Source: Bacteroidota bacterium
GTDB taxonomy: Bacteria; Bacteroidota; Bacteroidia; UKL13-3
Direction of reading: 5' to 3'
NCBI GenBank assembly: GCA_947453415.1
Contig: CANGGG010000011.1
Coordinates: 1-54,523, forward strand
DNA: 54,523 nt
The notes below the pieces were generated by a model, which made no database searches, was not told the DNA's origin, and was given only the letters and a program-made list of their open reading frames with translations. A program made the position numbers and the translations under genes. Shown here in pieces: positions 32,784 through 42,409 of this stretch (position 1 is the stretch's first letter; the number at the start of each line of letters is the position of its first letter).

Positions 32784-33680
32784 CTATCTATGGTTTTTAA
32801 AACGAGAGCTCACCACCAAATCTTTGCTACCGGCAGTATGAACATAAAAACCTTCACCCGATTTTACACCTAAATTTCCAGCAGTTACCATGTTAACCAA
32901 TAAAGGAGAAGGAGCATATTTGGTATCGCCCAGGCCCTCGTGCAATACATTCATAATTGCAAGGCAAACATCTAAACCTATAAAATCGGCTAGTTGTAAA
33001 GGTCCCATTGGGTGAGCCATTCCTAGTTTCATAACGGTATCAATAGATTCAACAGAACCAACACCTTGTTGTAAACAGAAAATGGCTTCATTGATCATTG
33101 GCATCAAAATTCTATTTGCTATAAAGCCAGCATAATCATTGGCCAAAGCTGGAATTTTCCCTACTGCTTTTGAAAGTGTTAAAATTGTTTCGGTAACTTC
33201 TTCGCTGGTTTTAAAACCATTAATTACTTCTACCAATTTCATTACAGGAACTGGATTCATAAAATGCATTCCAATAACTTGCGTTGGGCGTTTAGTAACA
33301 CTTGCTATTTTGGTAATAGAAATAGAAGAAGTATTAGAAGCTAATATGGTATGAGCAGGACAAATTTCATCCAATTGTTTAAAAATATCTAATTTAATAG
33401 CCATATTTTCACTTGCCGCTTCTACTACTAAATCTGCATGGCTAGCAGCATCTTTTAAGTTAGTATAAGTAGTAATATTAGCTAAAGTTGCAGTTTTGTC
33501 GGCTTCAGAAATCAAACCTTTTGTAACTTGTCTGTCTAAATTTTTACCAATGGTATCAATTGCTTTTTGCAAAGCAACTTCATTTACATCTATTAAGTTT
33601 ACTTGGTAGCCAAACTGAGCAAAAGTATGCGCAATACCATTTCCCATTGTACCCGAACCAATTACTGTAATATTTTTCAT
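32784..33680 (-). CDS. 3-hydroxybutyryl-CoA dehydrogenase
   Basis: 298 residues. NAD-binding MKNITVIGSGTMGNGIAHTFAQFG, then LVVEAASENMAIK, SNTSSISITKIA, GMHFMNPVPVMKLVEVI (catalytic His in HFMNP) and GFIANRILMPMINEAIF. Oxidises (S)-3-hydroxyacyl-CoA, or works in reverse in butyrate-type metabolism. C-terminal GMAHPMGPLQLADFIGLD and SGEGFYVH complete the family. Stands alone. Confidence 0.95.
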   Translation of the reverse strand: MKNITVIGSGTMGNGIAHTFAQFGYQVNLIDVNEVALQKAIDTIGKNLDRQVTKGLISEADKTATLANITTYTNLKDAASHADLVVEAASENMAIKLDIFKQLDEICPAHTILASNTSSISITKIASVTKRPTQVIGMHFMNPVPVMKLVEVINGFKTSEEVTETILTLSKAVGKIPALANDYAGFIANRILMPMINEAIFCLQQGVGSVESIDTVMKLGMAHPMGPLQLADFIGLDVCLAIMNVLHEGLGDTKYAPSPLLVNMVTAGNLGVKSGEGFYVHTAGSKDLVVSSRFKNHR

Positions 33681-33880
33681 TTTGTTATTTTATTTAGTGA
33701 ATTTTAATGGGGGCAAATCTATTAAACACTTGCGCTTTATCAAACTTTAAATTAATATAGTTTGCTATTTTATATCAAATATATTCCAATAAATTATACT
33801 TAAAAATTTGTTAAACTTATTTTATTTTTTCTTGTAGTGTAGTTTTTTCTTAATTTTACCGCCAAATAAAACAATTACAT

Positions 33881-35446
33881 ATGCGTATTTTAAAAATTTC
33901 GACCATTATTTTATTATCAAGTTTAAGTTTTATTGCCTTTGCACAAAAAGGAAAAGATAAAGCTAAGAGCAATTTAGAAGCTAGTTCTGAAAAGTCGACA
34001 ATAGGACATTCAATTACGGTAACTATAAAAGGCTATCAAAATAAGATGTTTTACCTTGGTTATTACTTTGGCGATAAGCAATATTTGAGAGACAGCGCCA
34101 TAACTGATGCTAAAGGAAAAATGAATTTTTCGGGACCAGGAAAATTAGAAGGTGGTGTTTATTTAATAGCTACTGCCGACAAATCGCTATTGTTCGATTT
34201 TATAGTAACTGAACAAGTATTTAGTTTAGAAACTGATACCATTTCATTAATAGAAAACATGGTTGTTAAAGGTTCCTACGAAAATGAAGTGTTTTTTAAA
34301 TACAATCAATTTTCGGCAAATATTGGTAAACAAGCCAATGAATTAGAAGTTAAAATTAAAGCTGCTAAAGAAGCTAAGAATACTGCCGAAGAAGATAAAT
34401 TAATGGATAATTACCGCAGTTTGATGAAGGATTTAACAGCTAAAAGAAAAGTTATTTTGGAAACTGATCCTACTACTTTAATCAGTAAAGTATTTAGAAT
34501 GATGCAAGAAATAGATGTTCCTCCTGCTCCAAAAAATGAGAAAGGTGAAATTACCGATTCTAACTTTCAGTATAATTATTATAAACAACATTACTTCGAT
34601 AATTTTGACTTTTCTGATGATAGAATTACAAGAACTCCTATCTTTTTTCCAAAGTTTGAAACTTTTATGTTAAAAGTAGTTCCACAAATTCCTGATAGTA
34701 TAAATGAAACCGCTGATAAAGTTTTAAAGTTAGCGGAAAAAGGCAAAGAGAATTTTAAATTCTGCTTGTTTTGGACTACCAATTATTACGAGTCATCGCA
34801 ATACATGGGAATGGATGCTGTTTTTGTTCATTTAATTGATAATTATTATGCCAAAGGAAAAGCTTATTGGGTTGATAGTTTGCTAATTTGGAAAATGAAA
34901 GATAGGGTTGAAAAACTTAGACATAATTTAATAGGTGCTAAAGTTAAAAACTTAACAATGCTTGATACCAATGGACAATATCATAGTCTTTATAACATGG
35001 ACTCAAAGTATACTTTGGTATTATTTTGGAGCGCTACTTGCGGACATTGTAAAGAGGAAATGCCAAAAATAGCTGAAGCATACAAGGACTTAAACAAAGA
35101 AATAATTGCGCAGAACAATATCATCAATTTAAAAAATAAAGGAGCAAAAGTATTGAAACCAACATTGCCTTTAAATTTTGATTTGTTTCCTGTAAGTATG
35201 ACCGAAACGGTTGAAGAATGGAAGAAATATTTAATAGAACAAAAATTCCCTTGGAAACTGAACTTATACGATCCTTTGAATGAAACTAATTTCCGCCAAT
35301 ATTATGATGTTTATAGCACTCCTGTTTTATATATTATTGATAAAAACAAAAAGGTAATTGCTAAACGAATTGCTGCTGAAAAAATTAAAAGTTTCATAGA
35401 AGATTACGAAAAAGATGGTTCTGGACTTTTAAAGAAACAAAAATAA
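33881..35446 (+). CDS. TlpA/ResA-like thioredoxin-fold protein with N-terminal beta domain
   Basis: 521 residues, signal peptide ending AFAQ (residue 22). The N-terminal part (SITVTIKGYQNKMFYLGYYFGDKQYLRDSA) resembles the DUF4369-like sandwich of Bacteroidota TlpA proteins; a helical middle domain of about 200 residues follows. The thioredoxin domain has CGHC (C387, C390) in LFWSATCGHCKEEMPKI. Periplasmic thiol-disulfide exchange is expected; substrate unknown. Single gene with terminator. Confidence 0.9.
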   Translation: MRILKISTIILLSSLSFIAFAQKGKDKAKSNLEASSEKSTIGHSITVTIKGYQNKMFYLGYYFGDKQYLRDSAITDAKGKMNFSGPGKLEGGVYLIATADKSLLFDFIVTEQVFSLETDTISLIENMVVKGSYENEVFFKYNQFSANIGKQANELEVKIKAAKEAKNTAEEDKLMDNYRSLMKDLTAKRKVILETDPTTLISKVFRMMQEIDVPPAPKNEKGEITDSNFQYNYYKQHYFDNFDFSDDRITRTPIFFPKFETFMLKVVPQIPDSINETADKVLKLAEKGKENFKFCLFWTTNYYESSQYMGMDAVFVHLIDNYYAKGKAYWVDSLLIWKMKDRVEKLRHNLIGAKVKNLTMLDTNGQYHSLYNMDSKYTLVLFWSATCGHCKEEMPKIAEAYKDLNKEIIAQNNIINLKNKGAKVLKPTLPLNFDLFPVSMTETVEEWKKYLIEQKFPWKLNLYDPLNETNFRQYYDVYSTPVLYIIDKNKKVIAKRIAAEKIKSFIEDYEKDGSGLLKKQK

Positions 35447-35452
35447 AATAAT

Positions 35453-35486
35453 AAAAGCTGCATCGTAAATGGTGCAGCTTTTTTTA
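35453..35486 (+). terminator. Terminator of the TlpA-like gene
   Basis: AAAGCTGCA (35454-35462) and TGCAGCTTT (35473-35481) with a 10-base loop and T-run. Confidence 0.85.
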
Positions 35487-35631
35487 TGTTTAATGAGTAA
35501 ATTTGTAATGGGGAAGGAATTGGGTGGTTTAATTATATAACATTGGCTAATGTTAATAACGAGTCCATTTTATTCTAATTTTTTTAAAAATAACGAAACG
35601 TATATTATTTGGGTAATTTGTTTTTTTTATC

Positions 35632-35653
35632 GGGCAGACACATAGGTCTGCCC
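35632..35653. repeat. Dispersed palindrome GGGCAGAC / GTCTGCCC
   Basis: Perfect 8-bp arms around ACATAG, followed by CCTACGGTTA. I recognise this word as a palindromic repeat seen in many Bacteroidota intergenic regions. An AATCTTTCAATC run follows to 35694. Confidence 0.65.
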
Positions 35654-35690
35654 CTACGGTTACTGCAATCAATCTTCCAATCTTTCAATC

Positions 35691-38600
35691 TTAAAATATA
35701 TAACGTGCTTCCATTCTTCCTGTGTGTAAAATGGTATCGCTAATGCCCGATGTGCGGCCATCGTAGTTGAGGTTTATTTGAATATTTTGCCCAATTCGTT
35801 GTTGTAAATTAATGTTCCAAACTTGGTTTTTGCCAGTGGTTAATCCTTGTAACATATCGTAACCTAAATTGCTGCCAGCCTCTCCATTAAATTCCACTTC
35901 ATATAAACTATACTTGGCACTTAAGGCACCAATTTGAGTAAAGTTATAACGCATTTCTAAACCAATTTCTGTAGTTTTTCCTTTTTGATTGCCATATTCT
36001 TTGGCGTTATTGGCTTCAAAATATCCTGCATTCAGCGTGGTTCTAAAGTTTTTATTGGCCTGATAAATTAATTTTGGTTTCCATTCAGTATAACTATAGC
36101 TATAATTTTGCTGAACAAAAAACTGTGATACATAACTGCGTTCTCCAAAATTATAAAGTACGTTAATGGTCCAAAATTCATTGGCATTCCAACGGGTGTT
36201 CAATCCATTTTCCAACTTGCGCCTGCTGTCAATTCCATTGGTCAAAATCACTTTACTCTGATTGTCTTGAATGCTCCAATCAGCTCCAAACGTGGCATTA
36301 CTGCGGTTAAAGAATAAAGTATTTCTAGCCAAACTATTTACATTGATCAAAGAAGTATCGTTAAAAATGTTGTTAAAAGGATTGATGAAATCAAAAGTAT
36401 TATTGGCAATAATTTTACGTTCTATCCGCAATCCTGATTGGTTATTGAACTTACTGATGAATTTTAAAACACCTTTTTTATTCAACCATATGCTTGCAGG
36501 ATTGATATTTAAAGTTTGGTTAAATTGAACTGAATTTGTTCTAATTGTATTGTTAGTTGGTAAATAAACGCGAATATAATTGGCAATATTTCTATCCACA
36601 AAACTGGCAATTACAAACTCATTTAACTGCTGAATATTGTCGGTGTTAAAATCTTTCCAAACATAAACACCTTGCCCTTTTGGAACTTCCAAATAACTAA
36701 AATCCCTGCGTAATTCATTGCCACTTCCTATTTGATAATAAGTGTTGGCAGTAAACATTTTTTTCATAAAAGCATAATCATATTCAATCCTTGCCAATAC
36801 AGTTCTTTCCGGTTTTAAATTTTTGATGGTGGAATCGTTTATTTCAAAATTTCTAAAGGTAAAATTCAAGTTCAGTCTGTTCCCATTGTCTTGTTTTAAA
36901 ATGGTAGTTGCGTTTAAATTATGAGAAATACTTGCTAAATAATAATCATTGCTACGCGCTTGAAAATCGTTTCTGTTGGTATAATCTATGCGGTATTTTA
37001 ATTTTAAAGTATCAGTGTTTTGGATAAAATAATTGCTTTGGTTATAAGCAAAACTCCCACTTAATATGGTATCATTTATTTTAAAAAACTTACTTTTTTC
37101 TGCTAAATAATTTACTCCAGCTTGATGTTTAAATTGCGTTCTGGCATATCCCAAATTATATTTATAAGTTTGATTTTGAGGAATATTTTGCTGCAAAATT
37201 GTGTTATTGATACCTATTGTTAGATATTCGGCATTGGCATTAATCTGGTTGTTTTTATAATCTAAATTACTACCAATTTGATTCATCAAACCCACATAAT
37301 TCTGGTTCCGATTATACATTTGCAATTGGTAATAAGCGTTAAATATTTGCGTGTTTTCTATGCTTGTTTTTGCCGATAAAATATGCTCATTATAACCCGT
37401 ATCAGCATTGTTAGCATTGGTTAATTGTCGGTTCCAAAGTCTATCAAACTCTACATTTCTGTAGCGTTCTACATACCTAAAGTTTTGATCCACCCATTCG
37501 TAATTCAATTGATTTTGCCAAAGCCAAGTTTTTGATAAATTGGTTTTGTTATTGATAATTATTTTGGCTCCATATCCTTTATCATTTTGCTTGTCAATAT
37601 TGCTAAATAAATTTCTGTTCAAATTACTTTGAGCAAGCTCAACAGATATTTTTGTATTTTTAAAATTAGTCAAATCAAAACCAATATTTAACATTTCCAT
37701 TTTATTGGGAGCAGTAAGTAAAATAACTGGTTCAAAGTTTCCTTGTTTAATTCCATTGATGGGCGCTACAAACTGAAAAACCCTGCCATTTGCCGATGAA
37801 GCCGATTGAATATAATTTCCATTATTATTCCCAACATTGCTAAATTTTACTTCATAAAATACAGAATCATTTAGCCCATTATTAGTAAAAATATACACAT
37901 CACTATTTCCTAAAGTATCTAATTTTCTGTATAAAATTTTGGTATTGCTAAATGCCGAAACCCTAGTGGCTCCGATTGTTACCGCTTGTTTTAAATTGTT
38001 TCCAACATTGGCTAAAATCTTTTTATCGTTATCGCTTAATGTTTGTTGAAAAGGTTGGTCTTTATCGTCTTGCTCGGTAAAATAACTTCCCCTGATGGCA
38101 TATTTTTCAGCTTTATATTGTGCATTGGTGGTAAAAACTGTTCTAGCAAAATTTCGGTCACTGTATTGAAATTCTGCTATAATTCTGCTGTATTGCGTAA
38201 TAATTTTTTTAGGAGTAAATGTAATTTCGCCACTGTTATAATCTATGATATAATCGTTTTGCTCGCCTCTATTTAGTTTTACTCCATCTAAATAAATGGC
38301 TTCTGTTCCTGAAATTAATATAATAAATAGTTCACCATTCACACCCGTTAATCGGTATGGGCCTTGGTTTCCTTCAATAGCTGTTAACGTATTTCGTGCA
38401 AATCGTCCACGACTAATGGCTACTTCTGCACCCACTTGTAAAACTGCCTTTTCCTTCGATTTTGAAAATAATTGTTTTACATCAAAAGCAGTTTGTACCT
38501 GCGCGCCTCTCGATTTTTTATTATAATTTAAAAAATAACTTTCCGTAGGTTTTCGCATTTCAAAATCACCAATGACCACTTTGGTTTTGTTTTTACTTAA

Positions 38601-39197
38601 CTGAATAAAAACCTTGTCAAAGTCTTGCAGCTGCTGCGTATTTCCTTCTGGTTGAATAGGATTATTGTCATCGCTAATGGCAGCTAATACATCAATATCG
38701 TTATTTATTTTTCCGCTCAATTGTAAATTTAAATTAGCATTTACCACTACATTTTGTGCATTTCCCAAACCTAATCCACGCGAAATACTACCATTCATTT
38801 TTAACCCGCTACTGGCACTCTCAGCATTCAAAAAATCAGTTTCATTTGGATTATACAAAAACGGATTTTTAGATTCAATGCCTTCTTTGTCTATTATTTT
38901 CGGGTTTTTGTTTTGATAAATTTTCTTGAAATCAAAATTTGGCGAACTGTATTTAACAAGTAATGTAGTGGGTTTTGGTATTTTTAAATTGATGAATGAT
39001 TGGTTAGTATAATTGATTCTATAATCAATATTTTCTAGTAAAACAGTAGTTCCATTACTTACAATTACTGAATGATGCACAATTAGTTGACTGTCTAATA
39101 ACAAACTATCGCTTAATAATAATATCGTTTTCTGTCTGTTTTGGCTTTTTGCCAATACAGCCATTCCAACTAAAATTATTATCAAAACCTTGCGCAT
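35691..39197 (-). CDS. Very large SprA-like outer-membrane beta-barrel protein
   Basis: 1168 residues with a signal peptide (ends VLAKSQ). N-terminal beta-rich region, then ISRGLGLGNAQNVVVNANLNLQLSGKI and VVIGDFEMRKPTESYF. The segment DYIIDYNSGEITFTPKK with IIAEFQYSDRNF recalls SprA, the type IX translocon barrel (about 2400 residues), but the gene is half that length. The remaining 700 residues are aromatic-alternating strands ending METRYIF-style (MEARYIF), a barrel C-terminus. I infer an outer-membrane barrel of unknown function in the SprA neighbourhood, not SprA itself. Confidence 0.75.
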   Translation of the reverse strand: MRKVLIIILVGMAVLAKSQNRQKTILLLSDSLLLDSQLIVHHSVIVSNGTTVLLENIDYRINYTNQSFINLKIPKPTTLLVKYSSPNFDFKKIYQNKNPKIIDKEGIESKNPFLYNPNETDFLNAESASSGLKMNGSISRGLGLGNAQNVVVNANLNLQLSGKINNDIDVLAAISDDNNPIQPEGNTQQLQDFDKVFIQLSKNKTKVVIGDFEMRKPTESYFLNYNKKSRGAQVQTAFDVKQLFSKSKEKAVLQVGAEVAISRGRFARNTLTAIEGNQGPYRLTGVNGELFIILISGTEAIYLDGVKLNRGEQNDYIIDYNSGEITFTPKKIITQYSRIIAEFQYSDRNFARTVFTTNAQYKAEKYAIRGSYFTEQDDKDQPFQQTLSDNDKKILANVGNNLKQAVTIGATRVSAFSNTKILYRKLDTLGNSDVYIFTNNGLNDSVFYEVKFSNVGNNNGNYIQSASSANGRVFQFVAPINGIKQGNFEPVILLTAPNKMEMLNIGFDLTNFKNTKISVELAQSNLNRNLFSNIDKQNDKGYGAKIIINNKTNLSKTWLWQNQLNYEWVDQNFRYVERYRNVEFDRLWNRQLTNANNADTGYNEHILSAKTSIENTQIFNAYYQLQMYNRNQNYVGLMNQIGSNLDYKNNQINANAEYLTIGINNTILQQNIPQNQTYKYNLGYARTQFKHQAGVNYLAEKSKFFKINDTILSGSFAYNQSNYFIQNTDTLKLKYRIDYTNRNDFQARSNDYYLASISHNLNATTILKQDNGNRLNLNFTFRNFEINDSTIKNLKPERTVLARIEYDYAFMKKMFTANTYYQIGSGNELRRDFSYLEVPKGQGVYVWKDFNTDNIQQLNEFVIASFVDRNIANYIRVYLPTNNTIRTNSVQFNQTLNINPASIWLNKKGVLKFISKFNNQSGLRIERKIIANNTFDFINPFNNIFNDTSLINVNSLARNTLFFNRSNATFGADWSIQDNQSKVILTNGIDSRRKLENGLNTRWNANEFWTINVLYNFGERSYVSQFFVQQNYSYSYTEWKPKLIYQANKNFRTTLNAGYFEANNAKEYGNQKGKTTEIGLEMRYNFTQIGALSAKYSLYEVEFNGEAGSNLGYDMLQGLTTGKNQVWNINLQQRIGQNIQINLNYDGRTSGISDTILHTGRMEARYIF

Positions 39198-39286
39198 GAA
39201 AGCAAATAAACGAATTTTAGTTTAAAGCTGTATATGATTATTGGAAAATTGACTAACAAATCTGTAAAAAGGTTTGGCTACTTTTA

Positions 39287-39306
39287 AAAATATTTGCCTT
39301 TATTTG
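39287..39306 (+). repeat. 20-bp direct repeat, left of the toxin-antitoxin pair
   Basis: AAAATATTTGCCTTTATTTG, identical to 40292-40311; the sequences on either side differ. Confidence 0.75.
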
Positions 39307-39437
39307 TAATATAGAATTCAACATTAATAACAGCAAATCATTTAATATTGGATTTGTAATCTAATTAAATAAATTTGTTTAAAGCAAGTAAAATTAATTA
39401 AGGCCATACATTTTTATAAAAAAGTCTAATAAACTCA

Positions 39438-39873
39438 ATGAACAAAATAGATACAACATATTTATTAAGATGCATAATTACTTTAGAAAAAGAATATGGT
39501 TTATTACTTTAAAGCAAATGTTGATGAAATTGATTATGATATGTATCGTTCGGCAAGTGTAAAGGAGTTTGAAATAATTTTAGAGCAATGCGGAAAATTA
39601 TTGCGTAAAGCACTAAAACCTTATTTCCATTCTTCAAAATCAGTAGATCAATTGTATTATAAAGACGTATTTAAACAAGCAGTTTTAAGAAGTATAATTT
39701 CTCCAGAATTATGCGAACGTTTTTTTGAATACAGAGACAATAGAAACAATACTGCGCACGATTATGGAATAAACTTTGCAGAAGAAACTTTGGTATTACT
39801 CCCAAAATTTATAATTGATGCTACACAATTAGCAGCAGCCATAAACCAACAAAATAATGATACTGAGAGCTAA
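39438..39873 (+). CDS. HEPN protein of an MNT/HEPN pair (nucleotidyltransferase substrate-binding family), with +1 frameshift
   Basis: A full-length HI0074-type protein is spread over two frames. The ATG at 39438 opens 24 codons (MNKIDTTYLLRCIITLEKEY then GLLL) ending at TAA 39510. Skipping T39510 continues as KANVDEIDYDMYRSASVKEF and gives about 144 residues, the family length. The downstream frame alone (from ATG 39496, 125 residues) lacks the first helix. The HEPN RNase motif R-x4-H is intact in RDNRNNTAHDYG. The slip site is CTT TAA A, like the prfB site CTT TGA. It may be a real mutation, programmed shift or sequencing error. Toxin role is inferred. Confidence 0.8.
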
Positions 39874-40213
39874 AGATAAGGAACGGTTAATTGCAATATT
39901 TGATAGTATTCAAACGCCTATTGAAGTATGGGCTTATGGTAGTAGAGTGAATGGTAATGCTCATGAAGGAAGTGACCTTGACTTGGTTATACGCACTCCA
40001 TTGTTACAAAAACTACCCATTGATGTTTTTTTAGATTTAGAAGAAAAGATTCAAGAAAGTAATATTCCAATCATAGTTGAAATATTTGATTGGGCTAGGC
40101 TACCCGAATATTTCCACAAAAATATACAGCTTCAACATGAAGTTTTGTACAGTAATTCAATGACGTTGTTGAATGAACCAAATATTGATTATAAAAAATC
40201 AATCAAAGAATAG
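39857..40213 (+). CDS. MNT nucleotidyltransferase-fold antitoxin
   Basis: 118 residues. Minimal nucleotidyltransferase motif GSRVNGNAHEGSDLDLVI (G28-S29, D40, D42), with a third acid probable at D78 (VEIFDW). Members of this type either neutralise the HEPN toxin by binding or by adding AMP to a tyrosine near its RNase site. Start overlaps the HEPN 3' end by 17 bases, so translation is coupled; order is toxin first. Confidence 0.9.
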   Translation: MILRAKDKERLIAIFDSIQTPIEVWAYGSRVNGNAHEGSDLDLVIRTPLLQKLPIDVFLDLEEKIQESNIPIIVEIFDWARLPEYFHKNIQLQHEVLYSNSMTLLNEPNIDYKKSIKE

Positions 40214-40291
40214 TCGTTCAGGTTTATTGAGCAAAGTTGAATTACAGCCAACGGAATTAAAATTAACCTTCAAACATTTCAATTACAATTG

Positions 40292-40311
40292 AAAATATTT
40301 GCCTTTATTTG
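40292..40311 (+). repeat. 20-bp direct repeat, right of the toxin-antitoxin pair
   Basis: Second copy of AAAATATTTGCCTTTATTTG, ending 11 bases before the methyltransferase ATG; it probably overlaps that gene's promoter. Confidence 0.75.
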
Positions 40312-40322
40312 CAACCCAATTT

Positions 40323-41060
40323 ATGAATAACAACAAAGAATGGTTTGCCGATTGGTTTGATTCGCCTTACTATCATATTTTATATAAAAACCGTGATTTA
40401 ACCGAAGCCGAACTGTTTTTAAACAATATAGTTTCCTCTTTAAAAATACCTAAAGGAAGTACTATTGTTGATTTGGCCTGTGGCAAAGGCCGTCATTCTG
40501 TGTTTTTAAACAATGCAGGTTTTAACGTTAAAGGTGTTGATTTATCTGCTAATAGCATTAATTATGCAAAGCAATTTGAAAATGAAAATTTGCATTTTGA
40601 AGTGGCCGATTTAAGAAATTTATGCATAGAACCAATGTTCGATTATGCATTTAATTTGTTTACCAGTTTTGGATATTTTAAATCAGATGAAGAAAACCAG
40701 TTGGTATTGAATCAGTTTCGTCATTGTTTAAAACCTAACGGAATTTTATTGCTTGATTTTTTTAACGCTGAAAAGGTAAAATTGCAACAAAATATTACAG
40801 AAACAAAAACCATTGAAGGCATTACCTTCCATTTAAAAAAAGTAATTGAAAACCAAAAAGTAATTAAGCAAATAGCTTTTGACGTTGATAATAAAAATTA
40901 CTATTTTCAAGAAGAAGTTCAGTTGTTAACGCTTTCAAATTTTGAAAAATTGTTTGAACAAACTGGTTTTAAAATTCTAAATGTATTTGGTAATTATCAT
41001 CTTCAAAATTATGAAGCCAATACCAGCGATAGATTGATTTTTTTAGCACAAAAAATATAA
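40323..41060 (+). CDS. Class I SAM-dependent methyltransferase
   Basis: 245 residues from ATG 40323 (a TTG at 40299 is inside the repeat and less likely). Opens WFADWFDSPYYHILYKNRD, a family opening; SAM motif I is IVDLACGKGRHSVFLNNAGF, then VKGVDLSANSINYAKQF and FDYAFNLFTSFGYF. Substrate unknown. Followed after three bases by the PAP2 gene. Confidence 0.9.
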   Translation: MNNNKEWFADWFDSPYYHILYKNRDLTEAELFLNNIVSSLKIPKGSTIVDLACGKGRHSVFLNNAGFNVKGVDLSANSINYAKQFENENLHFEVADLRNLCIEPMFDYAFNLFTSFGYFKSDEENQLVLNQFRHCLKPNGILLLDFFNAEKVKLQQNITETKTIEGITFHLKKVIENQKVIKQIAFDVDNKNYYFQEEVQLLTLSNFEKLFEQTGFKILNVFGNYHLQNYEANTSDRLIFLAQKI

Positions 41061-41063
41061 AAC

Positions 41064-41627
41064 ATGGAAACTATTTTACAATTCGATAGGTTATGGTTTT
41101 TGTTTGTAAACAATACGCTTGCTAATCCATTTTTGGACTGGCTTTGCCCAATTATTCGTAATCAAAGTACTTGGTATGTTTTTTATGCTGCCATCATTTA
41201 TTTTTTCTATAAAAATTACAAAAAAGATACTTGGAAAATATTGTTGGTGATTGCATTAATGATTACTGTTTCTGATCAATTTAGTGCTAATTTGGTAAAA
41301 AATACTTATATGAGAATTAGGCCTTGTAGCGAACCAAATTTGCAAGGATTGGTTCGACATTTAGTGCCAAGTTGCAACGGTTTTAGCTTTATTTCAGCAC
41401 ATGCCACTAACCATTTTGCATTGGCATTATTTTTTATTTTTTATTTTAAACATGTTGGTAAATGGGTCATTCCTGTAGCATTGTTTTGGGCTTTTGCCAT
41501 TGCATTTTCTCAAGTTTATGTTGGCGTTCATTATCCACTCGATGTATTTTTTGGCGCCTTGGTAGGTAGTTTATTCGGTGCTGCATTTGCTAGGTATAGC
41601 TTAAAATTTATTAAACTTGCCAATTAA
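41064..41627 (+). CDS. PAP2-family phosphatase (undecaprenyl pyrophosphatase-like)
   Basis: 187 residues, five to six membrane helices. Three phosphatase motifs: KNTYMRIRPC (KxxxxxxRP), the SAHATNHF block (PSGH-like), and SQVYVGVHYPLD where SR of the third motif is SQ. Catalytic histidines (H in SAHATNH and GVH) are present. Periplasmic-face lipid phosphate hydrolysis, possibly undecaprenyl diphosphate, is expected. Confidence 0.9.
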   Translation: METILQFDRLWFLFVNNTLANPFLDWLCPIIRNQSTWYVFYAAIIYFFYKNYKKDTWKILLVIALMITVSDQFSANLVKNTYMRIRPCSEPNLQGLVRHLVPSCNGFSFISAHATNHFALALFFIFYFKHVGKWVIPVALFWAFAIAFSQVYVGVHYPLDVFFGALVGSLFGAAFARYSLKFIKLAN

Positions 41628-41654
41628 TTTAATCATTATATCAAATATTATATC

Positions 41655-42380
41655 ATGAGTTTTTTATTTTTAGGATTGCTATTTATTTCACCTTTTTTAG
41701 GTTCTTTGGCTGCATTGTATTCTAATAAATATGATGAAAATAAATTAAAATTATTGTTATCGTTTGCGGGTGCTTATTTGTTTTCAATAACTATTATAAG
41801 TTTAATGCCAGAAGTTTATTCCAATTCAAATAAATATACGGGTATGTTTATTTTAGCTGGTTTTTGGTTTCAAATATTAATGGAAAAATATTCAAAAGGA
41901 ATTGAACACGGCCATTTTCACTTACACGATGTAGTTAAAAAACATGTCATTCCATTTGGCATTATAGCGAGTATGTGCTTGCATACTTTTTTGGAAGGAA
42001 TTCCTTTGGGTGCTTTTTTTCAAAGCAATGCTAGTATAAGTTATTCTATTTTGGTGGGAATTGCATTGCACGAATTTCCCGCTGCTTTTGCCTTGGCAAT
42101 AATTTTAAAAGGTTTAAAATTAAACAATAAAGTAATCATAGCTTTGATGACTATTTATTGTTTGGCTTCGCCAATAGGAGCAACGCTGAGTTATAGTTTA
42201 AATTATTCTGTTCCTGAATTGGTTTTTAATCAATTTATGGCATTTGTAATTGGAACTTTTTTACACATTTCTACTACCATTTTATTTGAATCATCTGAAC
42301 ATCATCGATTCTCAAAACTTAAAACTTATGCTGTTTTAATTGGCGTTTTCTTTGCGTTAGCGGTAGTTTTTGCGCAGTAA
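41655..42380 (+). CDS. ZIP family divalent metal transporter
   Basis: 241 residues, about eight membrane helices. Metal-site helices: CLHTFLEGIPLGAFF (HxxxEG) and GIALHEFPAAFALAI (HExPA). A short histidine-rich loop GIEHGHFHLHD between helices 3 and 4 is typical. Imports Zn or Fe by the usual direction. Probable end of the methyltransferase-PAP2-ZIP unit, 27 bases after the previous stop. Confidence 0.93.
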   Translation: MSFLFLGLLFISPFLGSLAALYSNKYDENKLKLLLSFAGAYLFSITIISLMPEVYSNSNKYTGMFILAGFWFQILMEKYSKGIEHGHFHLHDVVKKHVIPFGIIASMCLHTFLEGIPLGAFFQSNASISYSILVGIALHEFPAAFALAIILKGLKLNNKVIIALMTIYCLASPIGATLSYSLNYSVPELVFNQFMAFVIGTFLHISTTILFESSEHHRFSKLKTYAVLIGVFFALAVVFAQ

Positions 42381-42409
42381 AAATGGATTGATTTAGCTTA
42401 AATAATCTC

